A DNA stretch of 64,000 nt from Pseudonocardia sediminis (GTDB lineage: Bacteria > Actinomycetota > Actinomycetes > Mycobacteriales > Pseudonocardiaceae): positions 3,284,001 to 3,348,000 of the forward strand of contig NZ_SHKL01000001.1 in the NCBI RefSeq assembly GCF_004217185.1, given 5' to 3'. This document shows positions 43,098 through 52,794 of the stretch, one piece after another. Positions within the stretch are counted from its first letter, which is position 1, and every line of letters starts with the position of its first letter. A program made the position numbers and the translations under genes. A model generated the notes under the pieces. The model was not told where the DNA came from, searched no databases, and saw only the letters and a list, made by a program, of their open reading frames with translations.

Positions 43098-44357
43098 ATG
43101 ACTCGCTGGACGCTCCCCCCGGACAAGATTCCGAGCGCGTGGTTCAACGTGGCCCCGCACCTGACGACGCCGTTGCAGCCGCCGCTGCACCCGGGCACGC
43201 GCGAGCCGGTCGGCCCCGACGACCTGGCCCCGCTGTTCTCCTCGACCCTGATCGAGCAGGAGATGAGCGCCGCACCGTGGATCGACATCCCGGGTGAGGT
43301 GCTCGACATCCTGAAGCTGTGGCGCCCGACGCCGCTGGTCCGCGCGACGCGTCTCGAGAAGGAGCTGGGCACCCCGGCCCGGATCTACTTCAAGGACGAG
43401 TCGATCTCCCCGTCCGGAAGCCACAAGACCAACACCGCCGTCCCGCAGGCGTTCTACAACGCCAAGGAGGGCATCAAGCGCCTGTCCACGGAGACCGGCG
43501 CCGGGCAGTGGGGCACGGCGCTGTCGTTCGCCTCGGCCCAGTTCGACCTCGAGCTCAAGGTCTACATGGTGCGGGCGTCCTACGGGCAGAAGCCCTACCG
43601 CCGGATCGCCATCGAGACCTGGGGCGGGGAGGTCGTGCCGTCGCCGGTCGACGAGCCGGACCACCCCGGCTCGCTGGGCTCGGCGATCTCCGACGCCGTC
43701 CGCGACTGCATGGGCCGCGAGGACACCCACTACGCACTGGGCTCGGTGCTCAACCACGTGCTGCTGCACCAGACCGTGATCGGTCTGGAGGCCAAGGAGC
43801 AGCTGGCGCTGGCCGGGGAGAAGCTGCCCGACGTCGTCATCGCGCCGTGCGGCGGTGGCTCCAACCTGGGCGGGATCGCGTTCCCGTTCGTGCCCGACTC
43901 CGACGTGCGTCTGCTCGCCGTCGAGCCGCTGTCGTGCCCGACGCTGACCCAGGGGACCTACGAGTACGACTTCGGCGACGTCGCGGGCCTGACCCCGCTG
44001 ATGCCGATGTACACCCTGGGCGCGGACTTCGTCCCGCCGTCGATCCACTCCGGAGGCCTGCGCTACCACGGCGACTCGCCGCTGATCTCGTCGCTGGTCA
44101 AGGACGGGCGGATGGAGGCGATCGCCTACCCGCAGGGCAAGGTGTTCGAGGCCGCCGTGCAGTTCGCCCGCACCGAGGGCAAGATCCCCGCGCCCGAGTG
44201 CGGGCACGGCATCCGCGCCGCGATCGACGAGGCGCTGGCCGCCAAGGAGACCGGCGAGGAGAAGGTCATCCTGTTCAACTACTGCGGTCACGGGTTCCTC
44301 GACCTGTCCGCCTACGACGACTACAACAACGGTCGTCTGATGGAGGAGCAGGGCTAG
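43098..44357 (+). CDS. TrpB2-type tryptophan synthase beta-like enzyme
   Basis: A PLP enzyme of the TrpB2 branch, which has a longer N-terminus and often stands apart from trpA. In 419 residues the PLP-binding Lys lies in [15 protein letters not shown], the phosphate-binding loop is CGGGSNLGG and [14 protein letters not shown] is present. The N-terminus ([19 protein letters not shown]) and the C-terminus [17 protein letters not shown] are diagnostic of TrpB2. No other trp gene is nearby, so it may recycle indole with serine rather than work in a TrpA complex. The ATG at 43098 appears leaderless. Confidence 0.92.
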   Translation: MTRWTLPPDKIPSAWFNVAPHLTTPLQPPLHPGTREPVGPDDLAPLFSSTLIEQEMSAAPWIDIPGEVLDILKLWRPTPLVRATRLEKELGTPARIYFKDESISPSGSHKTNTAVPQAFYNAKEGIKRLSTETGAGQWGTALSFASAQFDLELKVYMVRASYGQKPYRRIAIETWGGEVVPSPVDEPDHPGSLGSAISDAVRDCMGREDTHYALGSVLNHVLLHQTVIGLEAKEQLALAGEKLPDVVIAPCGGGSNLGGIAFPFVPDSDVRLLAVEPLSCPTLTQGTYEYDFGDVAGLTPLMPMYTLGADFVPPSIHSGGLRYHGDSPLISSLVKDGRMEAIAYPQGKVFEAAVQFARTEGKIPAPECGHGIRAAIDEALAAKETGEEKVILFNYCGHGFLDLSAYDDYNNGRLMEEQG

Positions 44358-44365
44358 AACCGTTC

Positions 44366-44406
44366 CCGGTGTCCTGACCGGCGTTCCTTTCCGGTCAGGA
44401 CACCGG
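44366..44406. terminator. Terminator between trpB2 and the patatin remnant
   Basis: A perfect 16-bp inverted repeat (44366-44381 with 44391-44406), 9-base loop, lies nine bases after the trpB2 stop and covers the end of the convergent patatin remnant. Confidence 0.85.
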
Positions 44407-45311
44407 TTCCGGCAGCAACGCGGCGTGCTCGGTGCCGAGGGCGATCGCGGCCTCGGCGAACGTCGGGTCGAAGAACTCCGAAGCTGAGCAGCTCGCCGTG
44501 GTCGGCGTCGGACCCGCCGATCGCCCGGTCCAGCGCACACAGGGCCGGGCTGCGCATCGCCCGCCGCCCGCGGAACCCGCGCCGGAACACCGTGTTCGCC
44601 AGGGTCGCGAGGTCGGTAGCGCGGTCCGCGGGCGGGCCGGCGAACCAGACGTCGACGAGGGCGTGCGGATCCGACGCCACCCGGGCCTGGGCGTTCATCG
44701 CGAGCAGGGCCCGCAGGTCGTCGGTCACCGCGCCGCCGAGCAGGATCCGCAGGGCCAGCGCACCGGCCGCGAAGACGTCCGGCTCGACCGTGTCCGGATC
44801 GGCGGGCGGTGGCTCCGAGGGCACCTCCGGCGTCGTGGCACCACGCCGAGCCGGTCGCAGCCCAGGGCGAGGGCGGGTTTGAGCGGGGTGTTCATCCGGA
44901 CGCCCCCGTCGAGGTACCAGCCGGCGGCCCCGCGGGGCGCGTCGATCCGGACGGGCCGGAACAGCGTCGGGACCGCCGCGGAGGCGAGCAGGTGCTCCGG
45001 GGTGAGGACGGCGTCGACGTAGGTGATGTCGCGTTCGGTGTCCGGCGGCGGGAGCTCGACGGAGTCCTTGCGCTCGACGAACACGACGGTGCCGCCGGTC
45101 GCGACGGACGTGGTCGGGACGGCGACGGCGTCCACCGGGCCGCGGGCGACGTTGTCGTGCAGCCGGTCCCAGTCGACGACCCGGGCCAGCGTCTCGCGCT
45201 GGCGTCCGGGGTCGACGAGGCTGGTCAGCCGCACGGGCAGGCCGATCAGGGCACGCAGGACGGCGGGCAGTCCGAGCACCTGCCCGGTCAGCCCCGCACG
45301 ACGGGGTGCGG
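44395..45311 (-). pseudogene. Patatin-like phospholipase, 5'-truncated and frameshifted
   Basis: Minus-strand fragments together match the C-terminal two thirds of a patatin-like lipid hydrolase. The first frame (from ~45300) has DAVLTPEHLLASAAVPTLF and YLDGGVRMNTPL with the catalytic Asp (DGG). At about 44825-44835 the match moves to another frame (VFAAGALALRILLGG, ALCALDRAIGGSDADHGELL). Near 44490 it moves again, to a frame reading EFFDPTFAEAAIALGTEHAA and a stop at 44395-44397. The N-terminal part with the oxyanion loop and the nucleophilic Ser (GxSxG) is absent; the remnant begins at the end of purT. Two frame breaks plus truncation argue for decay; assembly errors could explain the breaks but not the missing part. 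Confidence 0.8.
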
Positions 45312-46499
45312 TCAGGCGTCGGGGGCGGGCAGGGGACGGACGAGCGAGGCGGCGCGGGTGGCGCGTTCGCGGGCGGTGTCGACGTCCGGCCCCGAGGCCA
45401 CCGCGACGCCCATCCGGCGCTTCGGGTGGCTCTGCGGCTTGCCGAACAGACGGATGTCGGACTCCGGGACGGCCAGCGCCTCGTCGACGCCGGAGAACAC
45501 CAGTGCCTTCGCCTCGACGCCCCCGTAGATCACCGCGGACGCGCCGGGGGAGCGCAGCGTGACGTCGAGCGGGAGCCCCAGCACGGCGCGGGCGTGCAGC
45601 TCGAACTCCGAGAGCCGCTGGGTCGCCATCGTCACCAGACCGGTGTCGTGCGGACGCGGGCTGACCTCGGAGAACAGCACCTCGTCACCGCGCACGAACA
45701 GCTCGACGCCGAACACCCCACGTCCGCCCAGCGCCGTGGTGATCTTCTCGGAGACGTCGCGGGCGGCGGCCGCGGCGGCGTCGCTCATCGGCTGCGGCTG
45801 CCAGGACTCGACGTAGTCCCCGGACTCCTGACGGTGCCCGATCGGCTCGCAGAACACGGTCCCCTCGGCACCGCGCACGGTGAGCTGGGTGATCTCGTAG
45901 TCGAAGTCGACGTACCCCTCGACGATCACCCGCGTGCTCGCCACACGTCCCGCGTCGAGCGCGTGCGACCACGCGGACTGCGCGTCACCGGCGTCGCGGA
46001 TCACCGACTGGCCCTTGCCCGACGACGACATCACCGGCTTGAGCACGCACGGCACACCCACCTTCGCCACGGCGGCGTGCACCTCGTCGATCGTGTCGGC
46101 GAACGCGTACGGCGACGTCGGCAGGCCCAGCTCCTCGGCGGCCAGACGCCGGATGCCCTCGCGGTCCATCGTCAGCCGCGCCGCGCGGGCGGTCGGGACG
46201 ACGGTCGTGCCGGCCGCCTCGACCTCGGCCAGCGCGGACGTCGCGATCGCCTCGATCTCCGGCACGACCAGGTCGGGCTGCTCCTGCTCGATCAGCGTGC
46301 CGAGCGTGACCGGGTCGGTCATGTCGATCGCGTGCCAGCGGTGGGCGACCTGGTGCGCGGGGGCGCCGGGGTAGCGGTCCACCGCGATCACCTCGACCCC
46401 GAGTCGCTGGAACGCGATCGCGACCTCCTTGCCCAGCTCCCCGGAGCCGAGCAGCATCACACGCGTCGCGGTCGGGCTGAGGGGGGTACCGATTCCCAT
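45312..46499 (-). CDS. purT: Formate-dependent phosphoribosylglycinamide formyltransferase
   Basis: PurT makes formyl-GAR from formate and ATP, a folate-independent step of purine synthesis. The 395-residue ATP-grasp protein has [21 protein letters not shown] (~14-34), [11 protein letters not shown] (~155-165), [20 protein letters not shown] (~265-284) with the metal-binding Glu, and a complete C-terminal domain. The ATG has no ribosome binding site; TACGGT lies seven bases upstream, suggesting its own leaderless promoter, although it follows pgl by 83 bases in the same direction. Confidence 0.94.
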   Translation of the reverse strand: MGIGTPLSPTATRVMLLGSGELGKEVAIAFQRLGVEVIAVDRYPGAPAHQVAHRWHAIDMTDPVTLGTLIEQEQPDLVVPEIEAIATSALAEVEAAGTTVVPTARAARLTMDREGIRRLAAEELGLPTSPYAFADTIDEVHAAVAKVGVPCVLKPVMSSSGKGQSVIRDAGDAQSAWSHALDAGRVASTRVIVEGYVDFDYEITQLTVRGAEGTVFCEPIGHRQESGDYVESWQPQPMSDAAAAAARDVSEKITTALGGRGVFGVELFVRGDEVLFSEVSPRPHDTGLVTMATQRLSEFELHARAVLGLPLDVTLRSPGASAVIYGGVEAKALVFSGVDEALAVPESDIRLFGKPQSHPKRRMGVAVASGPDVDTARERATRAASLVRPLPAPDA

Positions 46500-46506
46500 C
46501 CTGCGG

Positions 46507-46512
46507 ACCGTA
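46507..46512 (-). promoter_or_regulatory. Candidate leaderless -10 for purT
   Basis: TACGGT on the minus strand is seven bases from the ATG of purT. Confidence 0.4.
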
Positions 46513-46582
46513 GTCGCGGTGATCGGCCGGCGTGAAGGCGAGCCGGGGTCATGTCACACCCGCGGTCACACGGGCGGTGCGG

Positions 46583-47338
46583 TCACCGCTCGGAGATCTT
46601 CGCCGCCGCCTCGGTGTCGAGCAGCCAGCGGGTGGTGCCGGCCCGTCGGGCCCCCGCGACCGGGACGTCGGTCTCCGACGCACCGCCGACGGCCGCCGCC
46701 ACGGCGTCGGCCTTCGCGTCACCGGCGACGACCACCCACGCCTCGTGCGCGCGGTCCAGCACGGCCAGCGTCAGCGACACCCGGTCCGGCGGCGGCTTCG
46801 GGCAGTCGTGCACGGCCACGACGGTCGGGCGCGTCTCGTGCACGGCGGGGGAGTCGGGGAACACCGAGAGCGTGTGCCCCTCGCCGCCCATGCCGAGCAG
46901 CACGACGTCGAAGCCCGGCACGGCGGCACCGGGGCCGGCCAGACCGGAGAGCAGGTCCGCGTACTCCTGTGCCGCCTTCTCCGCCCCGGACGGCCCGGAC
47001 CCGGTGTCGGCGCCCATCGGGTGCACCCGGGCCGGGTCGAGCGCGACGTGGTCGAGCAGGGCCTCGCGGGCCTGCAGGTCGTTGCGCTCGGGGTCGTCGG
47101 GGGCGACGAAGCGCTCGTCACCCCAGAACAGCTCCACCCGCCCCCAGTCGACGGCTTGCTGGTCGGGCAGCTCGCGCAGCCGGCGCAGCAGGTCGATGCC
47201 CACACCGCCACCGGTCAGCACGATCCGCGGGACCCGGCCCTCGGTCTGCAGCTCGATCAGGCGGGTGACCAGGCGCGCGGCCACGGCGGCGGCCAGGTTG
47301 TCGGCGTCGGCGTGGACGGCGATCTCGGTGTCGGACAC
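46583..47338 (-). CDS. pgl: 6-phosphogluconolactonase
   Basis: It hydrolyses the lactone made by Zwf in the oxidative pentose phosphate pathway. The 251-residue protein has the family blocks IVLTGGGVGIDLLRRL, VELFWGDERFVAPDDPERN and LLGMGGEGHTLSVFPDSPA, with the catalytic His in the last. The GTG at 47338 has GGAG upstream; the frame continues upstream into opcA without homology. It is the last gene of the tkt-to-pgl operon. Confidence 0.95.
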   Translation of the reverse strand: MSDTEIAVHADADNLAAAVAARLVTRLIELQTEGRVPRIVLTGGGVGIDLLRRLRELPDQQAVDWGRVELFWGDERFVAPDDPERNDLQAREALLDHVALDPARVHPMGADTGSGPSGAEKAAQEYADLLSGLAGPGAAVPGFDVVLLGMGGEGHTLSVFPDSPAVHETRPTVVAVHDCPKPPPDRVSLTLAVLDRAHEAWVVVAGDAKADAVAAAVGGASETDVPVAGARRAGTTRWLLDTEAAAKISER

Positions 47339-47367
47339 GGGCGTCTCCTTGTTCTGCGGTGCGGGGC

Positions 47368-48312
47368 TCAGACCTTGACCGGGGTGCGGCCCCGGCTGAC
47401 GGACGAGATGCCGTTCAGGGCCTCGTGGTAGACCTCGTCGGGGTCCAGGCGGCGCAGCTCCTCGGACAGGCAGTCCGCCACGTCGCGCCGCGACAGCGCG
47501 ATCAGCCGGTCCGGCTGCCCGGGCTGGATCAGCGTCGCGGTCTTGCCGTCCGGCCGGGAGATCTCGACCGGGCCCGACGCGCGGACCAGCCGGACCAGCG
47601 CGAGGCCCTGGTTCTTCTCCGACGGCGAGCGCTTCACCTTCACCCCGAGCGCCGAGGCCAGCCAGCCCGCGATCAGCTCCGTGGACGGTGAGATCGCCTC
47701 GCCGGCGACGACCGCGGACGTCACGTCCTCGTAGGGCGGCACGTCGAGCGCCGCGGCGAGCTGGGCCCGCCAGTGCGTGAGCCGCGTCCACGTCAGGTCG
47801 GTGTCGCCGGCGACGTGGTCCTTGCGGCGCTGCTCGAAGGCCTTCGTCGGGTTCTTCGACGCCAGTGCATCGGTGATCCGCCGCTGGGCGAGCTTGCCGA
47901 TCGCGTCCTGGGACGGGTTCGCGGGCGCCTCGCCGGGCCACCACGCGACGACCGGAGCGTCGGGGAGCAGCAGCGGCATCACCATGCCGGCGCCCGCGCT
48001 CTCCTCGGCCAGCGGCCCGTATCCGCGCAGCACGACGACCTCGCTGGCCCCGGCGTCACCGCCGACCCGGATCTGGGCGTCGAGCCGTGGGGCCGCGCGA
48101 CGCTGCCCGCGGGCCAGCACGATCACCCTGCAGGGGTGCTCGCGGCTGGCCTGGTTCGCGGCCTCGACGGCGCGCTCCATCTCCCGGCCGTCCTCGGTGA
48201 CGACGACGAGCGTCAGGACACGGCCCAGCGCGAACACGCCGCCGGACTCGCGCAGCTCCACGAGCTTGCGGTTGACCGCCGAGGTGTTGCTCGACGGAAG
48301 ATCGATGATCAT
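47368..48312 (-). CDS. opcA: OpcA, glucose-6-phosphate dehydrogenase assembly protein
   Basis: OpcA is an allosteric partner of glucose-6-phosphate dehydrogenase in actinobacteria and cyanobacteria. The 314-residue protein shows the actinobacterial type: MIIDLPSSNTSAVNRKLVEL at the N-terminus, the LPDAPVVAWWPGEAPANPS block in the centre and RRDVADCLSEELRRLDPDEVY near the C-terminus. It is placed between zwf and pgl, 31 bases after zwf. Confidence 0.95.
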   Translation of the reverse strand: MIIDLPSSNTSAVNRKLVELRESGGVFALGRVLTLVVVTEDGREMERAVEAANQASREHPCRVIVLARGQRRAAPRLDAQIRVGGDAGASEVVVLRGYGPLAEESAGAGMVMPLLLPDAPVVAWWPGEAPANPSQDAIGKLAQRRITDALASKNPTKAFEQRRKDHVAGDTDLTWTRLTHWRAQLAAALDVPPYEDVTSAVVAGEAISPSTELIAGWLASALGVKVKRSPSEKNQGLALVRLVRASGPVEISRPDGKTATLIQPGQPDRLIALSRRDVADCLSEELRRLDPDEVYHEALNGISSVSRGRTPVKV

Positions 48313-48343
48313 GTGTCGGCTCCTCGCCGGGAAGGGATGGGGC

Positions 48344-49885
48344 TCACGGCCGGCGCCAGACGCGGCCGGTGCGGGCGAGCATGGCCGCCGACGAGTCCGG
48401 GCCCCAGCTCCCCGCGGGGTAGGCGTCCGGGCCCTTCTTGTTCGCCGCCCAGTGCTCGATCACCGGGTCGAGGATCTCCCAGGACCGCTCGACCTCCTCG
48501 TTCACCGGGAACAGCGACGGCTCGCCGAGCAGGACGTCGAGGATCAGGCGCTCGTAGGCCTCCGGCGATGCCTCGGTGAACGCGCTGCCGTAGCCGAAGT
48601 CCATCGTGACGTCGCGGACCTCCATCTGGTTGCCCGGCACCTTGGACCCGAAGCGCATGGTGACGCCCTCGTCCGGCTGCACCCGGATGACCAGCGCGTT
48701 CTGGCCCAGCTCCTCGGTCATGGTGGCGTCGAAGGGCAGGTGCGGCGCGCGCTTGAACACCACGGCGATCTCGGTGACCCGCCGTCCCAGACGCTTGCCC
48801 GTGCGCAGGTAGAACGGCACCCCGGCCCAGCGGCGCGTCTCCACCTCGCAGGTGATCGCGGCGAAGGTCTCGGTGGTGGACTCCGGGTTGAAGCCCTCCT
48901 CCTCCTTGAGACCGGGGACCTGCTCGCCGCCCTGCGAGCCGCCCTCGTACTGCCCGCGCGCGGTCGTCTCGTCGAGCGGCTGGGCCAGCTTCACGGCCTT
49001 CAGGATCTTGATCTTCTCGGCGCGCAGCTCGGCGGAGGAGAACGACGTCGGCTCCTCCATCGCGGTGAACGCGAGCAGCTGCAGCAGGTGGTTCTGGATC
49101 ACGTCGCGGGCGGCGCCGATGCCGTCGTAGTAGCCGGCGCGCCCACCCAGACCGATGTCCTCGGCCATCGTGATCTGGACGTGGTCGACGTAGTTGGAGT
49201 TCCAGATCGGCTCGAACAGCTGGTTGGCGAACCGCAGCGCCAGCACGTTCTGGACGGTCTCCTTGCCCAGGTAGTGGTCGATCCGGAAGACCGAGTCCTC
49301 GGGGAAGACGTCGTTGACGATGGCGTTGAGCTCCCTGGCCGAGGCCAGGTCGTGCCCGAACGGCTTCTCGATGACGACCCGGCGCCAGCCCGGGGTCTCC
49401 TGGTCGGACAGCCCGGAACGGGCGAGCTGCTTGCACACCACGGGGAACGCGCCCGGCGGGATGGACAGGTAGAACGCGTGGTTGCCGCCGGTGCCGCGCA
49501 CCTCGTCGAGCTCGCGGACGGTCGCCTCGAGGCGGTCGAACGCGTCGTCGTCGTCGAAGGCGCCCTGCACGAAGCGGAAGCCCTCGCACAGCCGGTCCCA
49601 GACCTCCTGGCGGAACGGCGTGCGCGCGTGCTCCTTGACGGCCTCGTAGACGACCTCGCCGAAGTCCTGGGTGTCCCACTCGCGGCGGGCGAACCCGGTG
49701 AGCGCGAAGCCCGGCGGGAGCAGGCCGCGGTTGGCCAGGTCGTAGATCGCCGGCATCAGCTTCTTGCGGGACAGGTCCCCGGTCACGCCGAAGATCACCA
49801 GGCCGCAGGGACCGGCGATCCGTGGCAGCCGCTTGTCCCGTGGGTCGCGCAGCGGGTTGACCCGATCCCCGTTTCCGGCGGTCAT
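48344..49885 (-). CDS. zwf: Glucose-6-phosphate 1-dehydrogenase
   Basis: It oxidises glucose 6-phosphate and produces NADPH. The 513-residue protein has the coenzyme loop FGVTGDLSRKKL (~32-43), the substrate motif EKPFGHD (173-179) and the active-site RIDHYLGKE (201-209) with the catalytic His. The 61-base gap from the pgi-like gene is the longest between zwf and its operon neighbours. The ATG at 49885 has AGGTGA upstream. Confidence 0.97.
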   Translation of the reverse strand: MTAGNGDRVNPLRDPRDKRLPRIAGPCGLVIFGVTGDLSRKKLMPAIYDLANRGLLPPGFALTGFARREWDTQDFGEVVYEAVKEHARTPFRQEVWDRLCEGFRFVQGAFDDDDAFDRLEATVRELDEVRGTGGNHAFYLSIPPGAFPVVCKQLARSGLSDQETPGWRRVVIEKPFGHDLASARELNAIVNDVFPEDSVFRIDHYLGKETVQNVLALRFANQLFEPIWNSNYVDHVQITMAEDIGLGGRAGYYDGIGAARDVIQNHLLQLLAFTAMEEPTSFSSAELRAEKIKILKAVKLAQPLDETTARGQYEGGSQGGEQVPGLKEEEGFNPESTTETFAAITCEVETRRWAGVPFYLRTGKRLGRRVTEIAVVFKRAPHLPFDATMTEELGQNALVIRVQPDEGVTMRFGSKVPGNQMEVRDVTMDFGYGSAFTEASPEAYERLILDVLLGEPSLFPVNEEVERSWEILDPVIEHWAANKKGPDAYPAGSWGPDSSAAMLARTGRVWRRP

Positions 49886-49946
49886 CGGTCGATCACCTGT
49901 TCCTCTCGGTACGAACTCTCGTTCCGCGTGCGCTCGTGGGTCCGCC

Positions 49947-51638
49947 TCACCGGGCGGGGCGGGAGCGGGGGTCGACGGGCAGGTCCTGGATCGCCCGGGC
50001 GAGCGTCACCAGTCCCGCGACGCGGTCGGTGAGGTGCAGCCGGAGGACCGGCTGACCGTGCTCGTCCAGGGCGGCCACGACCGACCGTGCCTGTGCCGCG
50101 TGCAGGCTATCCAGTTCGGTCAGCCCGGGCGCGTGGTCCGGGGTCGGCATGTCGTCCGGCGGTCCACCGGTCAGGTGACAGTGGACGCCGGGCGAGGCGC
50201 TCCAGTCGCCGGGGTCGAGGTGACGCCGGCCCTCGCCGGCCCACGTCCGCGGCGCCCAGCCGAACGTCGTGGGCAGCCCGGTGCGCTCGGCGAGGACGCC
50301 GCGCAGGACCGCGACCGACGCGTCGGTCTCCGGGTCCAGCCACGCGGCGACGGCCAGGTGCCCGCGTTCCGGGGCGAGCGCGACCAGCTCGGCGAGCGCC
50401 TCGCCGACCGTGTCCACCGGTGCGGCGAGCCATGTCCCGGCGTGCACCTCCACCCCGCCGTCGACGAACGACGGCGAGGCCTCGCCGGGATCGCGTGCGG
50501 GCACCGGGGCGGGGGCGAACGGGTCGGTGCCGAGTCGCCGGGCGGCCACCGCCACCGCGACCTGCCAGAGCAGCACGGAGGCGCCGGGGTCCCCGGAGGT
50601 CCGGACACCGGCGTCGTCGGCGACACCGGCGCGCCCGGCGAACACCTCGACCACCGGCGGGGCGTCCGACGGCGCGGGGTTCCGCGGGGGGACCAGCCCG
50701 GTGTCGTCGTCGGTGACGACCACCAGCGGTCCCCGGGCACCGGAGACCATCTGCGCGATCCACTCGGACTGCCCCGGAGCGTCGTCGGCGCCGCGCAGCG
50801 CGAGCAACGACCCCCGGGCCGCGACCAGCGCCCCGGCCAGGACGAGTGCCGGGTTGTCCGGGTCGTCGGCGGTCAGCAGCGGTGCCGCGGCACCCGCCCC
50901 GGCCAGCAGCGACTCGACGTCGACACCGGCCAGGCCGGCCGGGACCAGCCCGAACGGGCCCAGTGCGGAGAACCGCTCCGGCACGTCGGCGTCGGTGGTG
51001 ACCACCACCGAGCCGTCGGCACGGGCGCGCTCGTCCAGCGGCGAGCCGGGCTCGGTCAGATAGACGGTGCGCTCGGCGAGCGCCGCGCGTGCCACCGGAT
51101 CGTCGGACGCGCCCGCGTCGTCGTCGGACAGCTCCTCGGCCATCGCGTCGGCGACGACCCGGTGCACCGCGGCGACGACCGGGTCGTCCCCGGCCGCGTC
51201 GGCGACCACCAGCACGGTGGCGGAGAGCTCCCCGGCGAGCGCGTCCGCGACCTGGGACGGGTCCGCGCCGTCGAGGACGGTCAGCCGGGCCGCGGACGGC
51301 TCGGCGAGCGCGCGGGCCCCGGCGGTCGCGGCCGGGCCACCGACCAGCAGGACCCGGTGCGCGCCGGAGCTGACGAACTTCTCCCGCAGCGCGCGAACCT
51401 GCCCGGCCAGCGGCCGCGACGCCCGGGGCAGGTGCACCCAGCCGAGACGGTGGGTCGCGGGCGGGCCCCACACGCTCGGGTCCGCCTCGGCCAGCCGGGA
51501 CGCGACGGTCTCGGACGCGAGCTCGCCGGCGATCCGCAGTGCGGCCCCGGTGAACGGCTCACCGTCGAGGTGGACGTGCACCGGGGCGCGGCGGTCCCCC
51601 TCGGGACCGGGCCGGTCTCCGCCGGGGGAGTCGGACAC
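49947..51638 (-). CDS. Glucose-6-phosphate isomerase homologue with degenerate active site
   Basis: The 563-residue protein aligns, from memory of the family, along the whole length of the actinobacterial Pgi encoded in pentose phosphate operons: ALREKFVSSGAHRVLLVGG, TVYLTEPGSPLDERARADG, FSALGPFGLVPAGLAGVD, LLWQVAVAVAARRLGTDPF and a C-terminus that still reads RLHLTDRVAGLVTLARAIQDL. The motifs needed for catalysis are altered: the SKSGGT phosphate loop reads ADAAGDD, the AESTGK segment is MVSGARG, and the HSTGQ-HKGG loop carrying the catalytic Lys reads WAGEGRRHLDPGD. So it is probably not an isomerase. The GTG at 51638 lies five bases after tal. The open frame and GC bias are normal, so it is not a decaying gene. 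A structural role with Zwf/OpcA is one possibility. Confidence 0.75.
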   Translation of the reverse strand: MSDSPGGDRPGPEGDRRAPVHVHLDGEPFTGAALRIAGELASETVASRLAEADPSVWGPPATHRLGWVHLPRASRPLAGQVRALREKFVSSGAHRVLLVGGPAATAGARALAEPSAARLTVLDGADPSQVADALAGELSATVLVVADAAGDDPVVAAVHRVVADAMAEELSDDDAGASDDPVARAALAERTVYLTEPGSPLDERARADGSVVVTTDADVPERFSALGPFGLVPAGLAGVDVESLLAGAGAAAPLLTADDPDNPALVLAGALVAARGSLLALRGADDAPGQSEWIAQMVSGARGPLVVVTDDDTGLVPPRNPAPSDAPPVVEVFAGRAGVADDAGVRTSGDPGASVLLWQVAVAVAARRLGTDPFAPAPVPARDPGEASPSFVDGGVEVHAGTWLAAPVDTVGEALAELVALAPERGHLAVAAWLDPETDASVAVLRGVLAERTGLPTTFGWAPRTWAGEGRRHLDPGDWSASPGVHCHLTGGPPDDMPTPDHAPGLTELDSLHAAQARSVVAALDEHGQPVLRLHLTDRVAGLVTLARAIQDLPVDPRSRPAR

Positions 51639-51643
51639 CGGCG

Positions 51644-52753
51644 CTACTTCGCGCCGTCGAGCTGGCCGCGGACGATGTCCTGCAGCTCGGTCCAGGAGCC
51701 CTCGAACTTCTCGACGCCCTCGTTCTCGAGCGTGAGGAAGACGTCGGTGAGGTCGATGCCCACGGCGACGAGGTCGTCGAAGACCTTCTGCGCGTCGGCC
51801 GCGGTGCCGGTCACCTTGTCGCCCTCGACCTCGCCGTGCTCGGCGAAGGCCCGCAGCGTCTTCCCCGGCATCGTGTTCACGGTGTTGGGCACGGCGAGCT
51901 CGGTGACGTACATCGTGTCCGAGTAGTCCGGGTTCTTCACCCCGGTCGAGGCCCACAGCGGGCGCTGCCCGTGCGCGCCCGCCTGGGCCAGGTTGTCCCA
52001 GCGCGACCCGGTGAAGGCCTTCTCGTAGGCGGCGAAGGCCAGCCGGCAGTTCGCGATCCCGGCCTTGCCGCGCAGCGCGAGCGCCTCCTCGGTCCCGATC
52101 TTCTTCAGCCGCTCGTCGATCTCGGAGTCCACGCGGGAGACGAAGAAGGACCCGACCGAGTGGATCCGGGCGACGTCCTCGCCGTTGGCGTGCGCCTTCT
52201 CCAGACCGGCGATGTAGGCCTCCATCACCAGCTCGTAGCGCTCGACCGAGAAGATCAGCGTGACGTTGACGCTGACGCCCTCGCTGATCGCCCGGGTGAT
52301 CGCGGGCAGGCCCTCCTCCGTCGCCGGGATCTTGACCAGCAGGTTCGGCCGGTCAACGGCCTTCCACAGGTCGAGGGCCTGCGTGACGGTCTTCTCGGTC
52401 TCGTGCGCCAGGCGGGGGTCGACCTCGAGCGAGACGCGGCCGTCGACGCCGCCGGTGGTCTCCCAGGTACCGGAGAACAGGTCGCAGGCGTGCTGGACGT
52501 CGGCCACGGTGATCTCGCGGATCGCGGTGTCGATGTCGGCGCCGCGGGAGGCGAGCTCACGGACCTGCTGGTCGTAGGCCTCACCGTCGGACAGCGCGCC
52601 GGCGAAGATCGTCGGGTTGGTGGTGACACCGACGACCGAGTAGTCGGCGATCAGCTCCTTGAGGTTCCCGCTGGTCAGGCGTTCGCGGGACAGGTCGTCC
52701 AGCCAGACCGACACGCCTGCCGCGGACAACGCGGCGAGTCGTTCGTTGCTCAT
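51644..52753 (-). CDS. tal: Transaldolase
   Basis: It transfers dihydroxyacetone units in the non-oxidative pentose phosphate pathway. The 369-residue protein shows [30 protein letters not shown] and the Schiff-base Lys at 141 in [10 protein letters not shown], with [11 protein letters not shown]. It is of the long actinobacterial type and is not fused to Pgi. The ATG at 52753 has AGGAGA upstream. The long open frame upstream antisense to other reads is an artefact. Confidence 0.97.
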   Translation of the reverse strand: MSNERLAALSAAGVSVWLDDLSRERLTSGNLKELIADYSVVGVTTNPTIFAGALSDGEAYDQQVRELASRGADIDTAIREITVADVQHACDLFSGTWETTGGVDGRVSLEVDPRLAHETEKTVTQALDLWKAVDRPNLLVKIPATEEGLPAITRAISEGVSVNVTLIFSVERYELVMEAYIAGLEKAHANGEDVARIHSVGSFFVSRVDSEIDERLKKIGTEEALALRGKAGIANCRLAFAAYEKAFTGSRWDNLAQAGAHGQRPLWASTGVKNPDYSDTMYVTELAVPNTVNTMPGKTLRAFAEHGEVEGDKVTGTAADAQKVFDDLVAVGIDLTDVFLTLENEGVEKFEGSWTELQDIVRGQLDGAK

Positions 52754-52794
52754 GGGTTCTCCTTCGCTCGTGGCGATGCGGATGGGGGAGCCGG

